Below, in pieces: positions 6,847-8,082 of a stretch of DNA of 8,082 nucleotides. This stretch comes from Actinomycetes bacterium (GTDB taxonomy: Bacteria; Actinomycetota; Thermoleophilia; Solirubrobacterales; Solirubrobacteraceae). The stretch covers positions 1 through 8,082 of the forward strand of contig JAEZDB010000431.1 in the NCBI GenBank assembly GCA_023429855.1, written 5' to 3'. Each line of letters begins with the position of its first letter. Positions within the stretch are counted from its first letter, which is position 1. The notes beneath the pieces were generated by a model. The model saw only the letters and a list, made by a program, of their open reading frames with translations. It made no database searches and was not told the DNA's origin. The position numbers and the translations under genes are program-made.

Positions 6847-7322
6847 CGGAGGAGATCCATCGTCTTGGAGAACATGGCCTTGGAGGTCTGCATCGCGGTG
6901 ACGTTGGCCTCGTAGGCGCGGGAGGCGCTGATCAGGTCGGTCATCTCGATGACCGGGTTCACGTTCGGCATCTCGACGTAGCCGCGGGCGTCAGCGTCGG
7001 GGTGGCCCGGGTCGTAGACGCGGCGGTTGGCGATCTTGTCTTCGACGATCTCCGCGACTTCGACGCCGCCGACGGTGGTGCCGATGCCGCTGGCGCGGCT
7101 GCCGCCGGCGCGAGCTGCGGCCGAGGCGGCGTTCGTGAGGGTCTGGGCGAAGGTCGAGCTGGTGCCGCCGGCGGCGCGCAGGGCGACCTCCTTGCGGCGG
7201 TAGGCGCCGTTCGGGCCGCCGGTGGAGTTCGCGTTGGCGAGGTTCTCCGACGCGACATCCATCCGCGTGCGCTCGGCCGACATGCCGGTCGCGCTGATCT
7301 GCATCGAGTTGAACAGGCTCAT
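6843..7322 (-). CDS. flgC: Flagellar proximal rod protein FlgC
   Basis: This 159-residue rod protein starts at MSLFNSMQISATGMSAERTR. The frame stays open upstream, but homology and the ATGA overlap with the flgB stop fix the start at 7322. The N-terminal rod-family motif SENLANANST (25-34) and the C-terminal block YVEMPNVNPVIEMTDLISA (115-133) followed by SRAYEANVTAM (134-144) are classic FlgC. Both ends form the coiled-coil D0 region of axial proteins. The middle (about 60-85) is an Ala/Gly/Ser-rich insert that makes the protein slightly longer than many homologues. It is exported by the flagellar type III system without a cleaved signal and polymerises with FlgB, FlgF and FlgG. Confidence 0.96.
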   Translation of the reverse strand: MSLFNSMQISATGMSAERTRMDVASENLANANSTGGPNGAYRRKEVALRAAGGTSSTFAQTLTNAASAAARAGGSRASGIGTTVGGVEVAEIVEDKIANRRVYDPGHPDADARGYVEMPNVNPVIEMTDLISASRAYEANVTAMQTSKAMFSKTMDLLR

Positions 7323-7675
7323 CGCGGGTTCATCGCAGTCTTGAGAATTTCGACGCGGGCGCGGGAGACGGCGACGAGCGCTTCGTGCTCGAGGCCGTTC
7401 TGGGCCATCGCCGCGTTTTCCTTGTCGACGTCGATGTTGCTGCCGTCGTAGCGCAGCGGCGCGGTCGGGTCGGCCTGCACGCTCGGGCGCACGCTCTTCA
7501 CGGCCTCGGAGCCGCCTGCGACGGCGCTCCGGAGCGCCGAGTGGAAGTCGACGTCCTGACGCTGGTAGCCCGGGGTGTTGGCATTCGCCAGGTTGTTGGC
7601 GAGCGCCCCCTGGCGAGTCGTCGTGCCGATGATGGCTCGGCTCAGAGCAAGCTGTGTGGTGTCGAACAGATCCAT
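7319..7675 (-). CDS. flgB: Flagellar proximal rod protein FlgB
   Basis: This 118-residue rod protein is the first gene of the visible operon. Motifs are RQGALANNLANANTPGY (21-37), matching the RQ-x-x-x-A-x-NIANANTPGY rod signature, then QRQDVDFHSAL (38-48) and NIDVDKENAAMAQNGLEH (80-97), the FlgB-specific C-terminal block. An in-frame TTG at 7738 would add 21 residues (Gly/Pro-rich, unlike FlgB), so the ATG at 7675, giving MDLFDTTQLALSRAI, is preferred. This ATG has no Shine-Dalgarno at normal distance: the bases just before it are the pyrimidine-rich 3' arm of a hairpin. Its stop overlaps the flgC start as ATGA. The length is normal, if slightly short. Confidence 0.95.
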   Translation of the reverse strand: MDLFDTTQLALSRAIIGTTTRQGALANNLANANTPGYQRQDVDFHSALRSAVAGGSEAVKSVRPSVQADPTAPLRYDGSNIDVDKENAAMAQNGLEHEALVAVSRARVEILKTAMNPR

Positions 7676-7692
7676 GCGGAGGGGTAATCCAT
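7642..7692 (-). other. Possible 16-codon upstream ORF overlapping the flgB start
   Basis: An ATG at 7692-7690 is preceded by GGAGGGG with about 9 nt spacing, better placed than anything before flgB. It opens a 16-codon frame (MDYPSAWICSTPHSLL) ending in TGA at 7642, out of frame with flgB and covering its start codon. It may be a translated leader peptide that affects flgB, or chance. Nothing else supports translation. Confidence 0.25.
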
Positions 7693-7707
7693 AAGGGCGC
7701 CCCTCCG
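7677..7707 (-). promoter_or_regulatory. Perfect hairpin abutting the flgB start codon
   Basis: On the mRNA strand CGGAGGGG (7707-7700) and CCCCTCCG (7684-7677) are perfect 8-bp complements around a 15-nt loop. The 3' arm ends one base before the flgB ATG. The 5' arm holds the only strong SD-like sequence in the leader, so folding would hide it. There is no U-run, so it is not an intrinsic terminator. A translational control element is the likely reading, but it is inferred from sequence alone. Confidence 0.5.
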
Positions 7708-7708
7708 T

Positions 7709-7744
7709 GGGACTGGCACCGCCGCCGATCCATGGCAACGTCCC
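7709..7744 (-). promoter_or_regulatory. Second leader stem upstream of flgB
   Basis: GGGAC (7744-7740) and GTCCC (7713-7709) on the mRNA strand can pair. They enclose a GC-rich segment that holds smaller GCC/GGC pairings. The stem sits one base from the next hairpin (7677-7707), so the two could stack. Five base pairs are weak evidence in GC-rich DNA. Confidence 0.3.
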
Positions 7745-7755
7745 TAACTAGTTCG

Positions 7756-7783
7756 GTGGTTGGATCACCACTCTTGAGGAGTG
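7756..7783. repeat. Two overlapping, mutually exclusive small inverted repeats
   Basis: CACTC (7769-7773) pairs with GAGTG (7779-7783) around TTGAG. GTGGT (7756-7760) pairs with ACCAC (7767-7771). The two stems share bases 7769-7771 and so cannot form together. They could be alternative folds of the leader RNA or a protein-binding site. Confidence 0.35.
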
Positions 7784-7959
7784 ATTTGGTCTGAGCGTGC
7801 CCAATTTGGGCGCGCCGCCGCCCGTTGAGACGTCCCTCGGTCGGGGCACCTACACGCCGTTTTTTGGGCTATCCCGGCCCGTGGGCATTGGTTCCCCCCG
7901 TAATCCGGTCTCTTAGCGAGCGACGGGTCCCCAACGGGCGCATAAACTTTCCTGCCAGC

Positions 7960-8064
7960 CGTCCAGACGCCCTGGACGCTCGAGCGTTTGCGCGCCACCG
8001 CGGGGCGGGGCAGCGGTGGGCGCTTGGGCCGATCGGCCTGGGCCATCCGGACACGCTCGTCCGG
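7960..8064. repeat. Cluster of inverted repeats/palindromes
   Basis: Five symmetric elements lie within about 105 bases. CGTCCAG/CTGGACG is a perfect 7-bp stem (7960-7966 with 7972-7978). ACGCTCGAGCGT is a perfect palindrome (7976-7987). CCACCG/CGGTGG is an imperfect larger stem (about 7992-8023). GGCCGATCGGCC is a perfect palindrome (8027-8038). CCGGAC/GTCCGG is a 6-bp stem (8047-8052 with 8059-8064). Possible roles are operator sites, a structured RNA, or the bidirectional end of a neighbouring gene. None has a T-run typical of an intrinsic terminator. Confidence 0.45.
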
Positions 8065-8082
8065 CGCCGCACCATTCCCGCC

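Larger units (their letters stand above)
7676..8082. other. Non-coding upstream region of the flagellar operon
   Basis: About 407 bases carry no convincing gene. Minus-strand frames here are short, very Arg/Pro-rich and run through palindromes. Somewhat more AT-rich patches occur at about 7741-7800, 7858-7866 and 7941-7950, in contrast to the coding DNA. The minus-strand string GGAAAGTTTATG (7952-7941) resembles the -35 half of a sigma-28 flagellar promoter (AAAGTTT), but no convincing GCCGATAA-like -10 follows at the right spacing. The operon promoter is presumably here, but cannot be placed. Confidence 0.6.

Noticed and set aside
6843..7733. 296-codon version of FlgC starting at 7733
   Set aside because: The extra N-terminal 137 residues are an out-of-frame reading of flgB; FlgC homology begins at 7322.
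7319..7738. Longer FlgB from the TTG at 7738
   Set aside because: The added 21 residues do not resemble FlgB, and SD spacing to the TTG is too short. The ATG at 7675 matches the family start.
7857..7885. T-run next to a GGGC/GCCC stem as an intrinsic terminator
   Set aside because: On the plus strand the T-run precedes the stem, and on the minus strand it reads as A's, so neither orientation has the stem-then-U order.
7941..7952. Sigma-28 promoter at the AAAGTTT-like motif
   Set aside because: No convincing GCCGATAA-type -10 element lies at the required spacing; it is kept only as a remark in the upstream region entry.
7765..8046. 93-codon minus-strand frame upstream of flgB
   Set aside because: The product is Arg/Pro/Ala-rich without motifs, it runs through several palindromes, and it has no supporting context.

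Overview
This window is one end of a flagellar basal-body operon from a high-GC bacterium. The likely source is a flagellated actinomycete (Actinomycetota), possibly of the Thermoleophilia/Solirubrobacterales type. That placement is inferred from the very high GC content, the Ala-rich proteins, the gene order and the style of the FliI and transglycosylase sequences. It was not tested by a database search.

All genes lie on the minus strand, so transcription runs from high to low coordinates: flgB, flgC, fliE, fliF, fliG, fliH, fliI, fliJ, a flagellar lytic transglycosylase gene, and then fliK, which runs off the left edge. The genes are packed very tightly. Four junctions are ATGA overlaps (flgB/flgC, flgC/fliE, fliG/fliH, fliJ/transglycosylase) and one is a GTGA overlap (fliF/fliG). 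fliH and fliI overlap by up to 35 nt. The only gaps are 15 nt (fliE-fliF), 2 nt (fliI-fliJ) and 5 nt (transglycosylase-fliK). This is one polycistronic, translationally coupled unit.

The genes follow the assembly order of the machine. FlgB, FlgC and FliE build the proximal rod on the FliF MS-ring. FliG is the rotor/switch protein on the FliF cytoplasmic tail. FliH, FliI and FliJ form the export ATPase complex. The transglycosylase presumably opens peptidoglycan for the rod, and FliK measures hook length. The window shows no FliM/FliN, export gate or hook genes; they presumably lie beyond the left edge.

The right-hand ~407 bases (7676-8082) carry no convincing gene. They form the upstream/leader region of the operon and are rich in inverted repeats. 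flgB has no Shine-Dalgarno sequence at the normal distance. Its ATG directly follows a perfect 8-bp hairpin whose 5' arm is a strong SD placed correctly for a different, out-of-frame ATG. That leader is the most unusual part of the window. The rest is an ordinary, well-preserved flagellar cluster, and no previously undescribed multi-gene system is evident.
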